From Pseudoscleropodium purum (taxonomy: Eukaryota > Streptophyta > Bryopsida > Hypnales > Brachytheciaceae): DNA of 64,000 nt. Both the position numbers and the translations under genes were made by a program. Of the stretch, positions 62,801 to 64,000 are shown in pieces; position 1 is the stretch's first letter, and every line of letters begins with the position of its first letter. The notes beneath the pieces are model-generated. The model worked only from the letters and a program-made list of their open reading frames with translations, ran no database searches and was not told the DNA's origin. Location of the stretch: contig OZ017797.1 in the NCBI GenBank assembly GCA_963969395.1, positions 20,150,001 through 20,214,000 of the forward strand, read 5' to 3'.

Positions 62801-64000
62801 GAACCTCATTGTATGTGGTTAAACAGAAGTCTATTATTGTTGTTTTTCTGACTGGAAGTCATGGTGCTTGTTCCAGGAAGGATCTGTGATTGAATCCAGT
62901 GCGAATTTGGGAATTCATGGGCAGGGGTTGCTGAAGCTTTCTGGTCCTGGTGACTCTTTAAGAGCGCAACGACTATTTCTTTCATTGTTCTACACTGTAC
63001 ATGTGAGTCACAAGTCAGCTTGAAATTGCTTTGGGAGTTATCTTTGAGGAATGAATCAATGAGCTTTTGTTATTTCCTTTTCTTTAACTTATGTTTTCTG
63101 TGTCTGGTGCTTTTGCAAATCTAGTTTTTTGTTAAAGAGTTGAGTTTGGTTGCTCAGGTCGCTAAAGGAGCACTGATGCAGGCGCCACTTGAAGTAGACT
63201 CTCCAATTAAAGAAGGGTTAGTTTTTGCATCGCTACTTGCACCATCAGATCTGGAATTCAGAAAAGCGTATCTGAGAGCTTCTCATCTACTCTGATTAGT
63301 TTCATGACTTGATTTGTAAACATCACTGTGATTGGTTTCATTTTCATTTTGATAATGTTCTAAACTACGAATGCAGGATCACAAAAGTATATTGTGATAA
63401 CAACATCTGCCCGGAAGAGATTCTTACGCCTTCTGAGGACTGTACACTCAACGTATCATCCCCATTGACGATGCAGGTACTCCATAGCATGACTTTAACC
63501 TCCTTTTCAAGTTCGTTCAGAGAGCAAATTGACGCTTCACTGAGTTTATGCAAACAGAGACCTTCTGTTCACTGCAATATCGTATGAAGTTCTACAGTGA
63601 CCTGGGCTTCCATTCGCAAATGCATGCTTTGAAGTGGGCACCCATGAAATAGAATTTCATACTGTGGATATCAGATAGCACTGAGATTTAACTCTGTATT
63701 TCTTGAAAGTCGGGTTTGTGTTGGCGAAGCCTAATGGGGGCTTGTGATAGGTTATGTGACATTATAAATACTAAGACCTTGCAGTGCTACGTGTCGTGAT
63801 GGCAATGGTCTGCTTGGGGTATCCCTCTTTAGACACACTAATTAGGTTATTTTTGTTGAAAGCCTCCAACGTTTGTCTAATTTGTTCATTTTGATCAAGT
63901 AAGAAGATCCTAAAATTTTAAAAAAAAAATTGTGCACCTCAACAAGATCAAGATGTATATTCATATTGAGTTTTTAAGGAAAAAAATTAAATTTGTGAAT
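59841..64000 (+). CDS. Large secreted glycine-rich protein of the At5g11700/At4g32920 type, 5' part
   Basis: Exons in view: 59841-60706, 61406-61518, 61881-62089, 62514-62765, 62877-63002, 63158-63216, 63377-63476; 575 codons, all phase-consistent, then an intron that reaches the window edge. The start ATG (gcATGG) is followed by a signal peptide (ISIQILTFLLVHIVS). Landmarks match the plant family of about 1400 residues as I remember it: LSCEDDLSGTGSLDTVC, SGTPQGVDGAGAGHGGRGA, WGGDMYGWSTLMKPW, GGSGGGGSGGSLFVQA, PLWSRVQ, LLSFGLAMYSTSVFELVAEE, VLMSDSTIKVYGAL, GIHGQGLLKLSGPGDSLRAQ and YCDNNICPEEIL...EDC. Full-length relatives end in several membrane helices, so a plasma-membrane or secretory-pathway protein with a large glycine-rich, beta-helix-like ectodomain is expected; the function is unknown. 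A TTAA-ended MITE sits in intron 2. Confidence 0.9.
61587..61810 (+). mobile_element. TTAA-ended short TIR element inside intron 2 of the glycine-rich gene (copy H)
   Basis: Left end TTAACCCCCGAGGGACTAAG, right end TTGGTCTTCAAGGGGTTAA. 224 bp, TTAA at both ends followed inward by CCCC, and GACTAAG / GACCAACTTGG continue the inverted repeat. Lies 68 bp from the 5' splice site and about 70 bp from the 3' splice site. Confidence 0.75.
63477..64000 (+). other. Intron 7 of the glycine-rich gene (incomplete)
   Basis: Starts GTACTCC after the exon ending at 63476. The next family block (an ICRVEDI-like segment) is not found before the window ends, so the intron exceeds 524 bp. Confidence 0.6.

Overview
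This is nuclear DNA from a land plant. Every gene is split by short introns with GT...AG ends (about 100 to 850 bp), the spacers are AT-rich and full of degenerate repeats, and all recognisable products are plant families. The hydroxycinnamoyltransferase carries a very long low-complexity linker between its two halves. As I recall, long linkers of this kind are described for moss HCT, so a bryophyte (probably a moss) is my best guess, but the sequence does not prove it.

Layout: (1) 1-3179, minus strand: the 5' part of a secreted proline-rich, extensin-like protein, open for 1059 codons and running off the left edge. (2) 3.2-17.9 kb: no supportable gene; spacer with TIR elements and dispersed repeats. 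(3) 18.45-22.56 kb, plus: an 11-exon COG0523/CobW GTPase, a likely metal chaperone. (4) 22.6-31.8 kb: repeat-rich spacer with four TTAA-ended or CACTA-type elements. (5) 31.89-34.44 kb, plus: HCT, three exons, with 16 copies of a 10-residue repeat. (6) 37.46-40.86 kb, plus: BUB3, nine exons. (7) 40.9-47.8 kb: spacer with three more TTAA elements, one holding a nested insertion. (8) 47.81-49.84 kb, plus: SYP5-type Qc-SNARE, six exons. (9) 50.83-56.88 kb, minus: HMA5-type copper P1B-ATPase, eight exons, convergent with the SNARE gene. (10) 59.84 kb to the right edge, plus: 5' part of a large secreted glycine-rich protein of the Arabidopsis At5g11700/At4g32920 type, divergent from HMA5.

The genes do not form a pathway. 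They are ordinary neighbours in a plant chromosome: cell wall, metal handling, phenylpropanoid metabolism, spindle checkpoint and vacuolar trafficking. The parts most worth a second look are the repeat-built coding regions (proline-rich protein and HCT linker), a family of TIR elements that all end in TTAA and recall piggyBac termini, a histidine at the expected zero-layer glutamine of the SNARE, and a perfect-TSD CACTA foldback element. Exon boundaries were assigned by eye from splice signals, reading phase and remembered family sequences.
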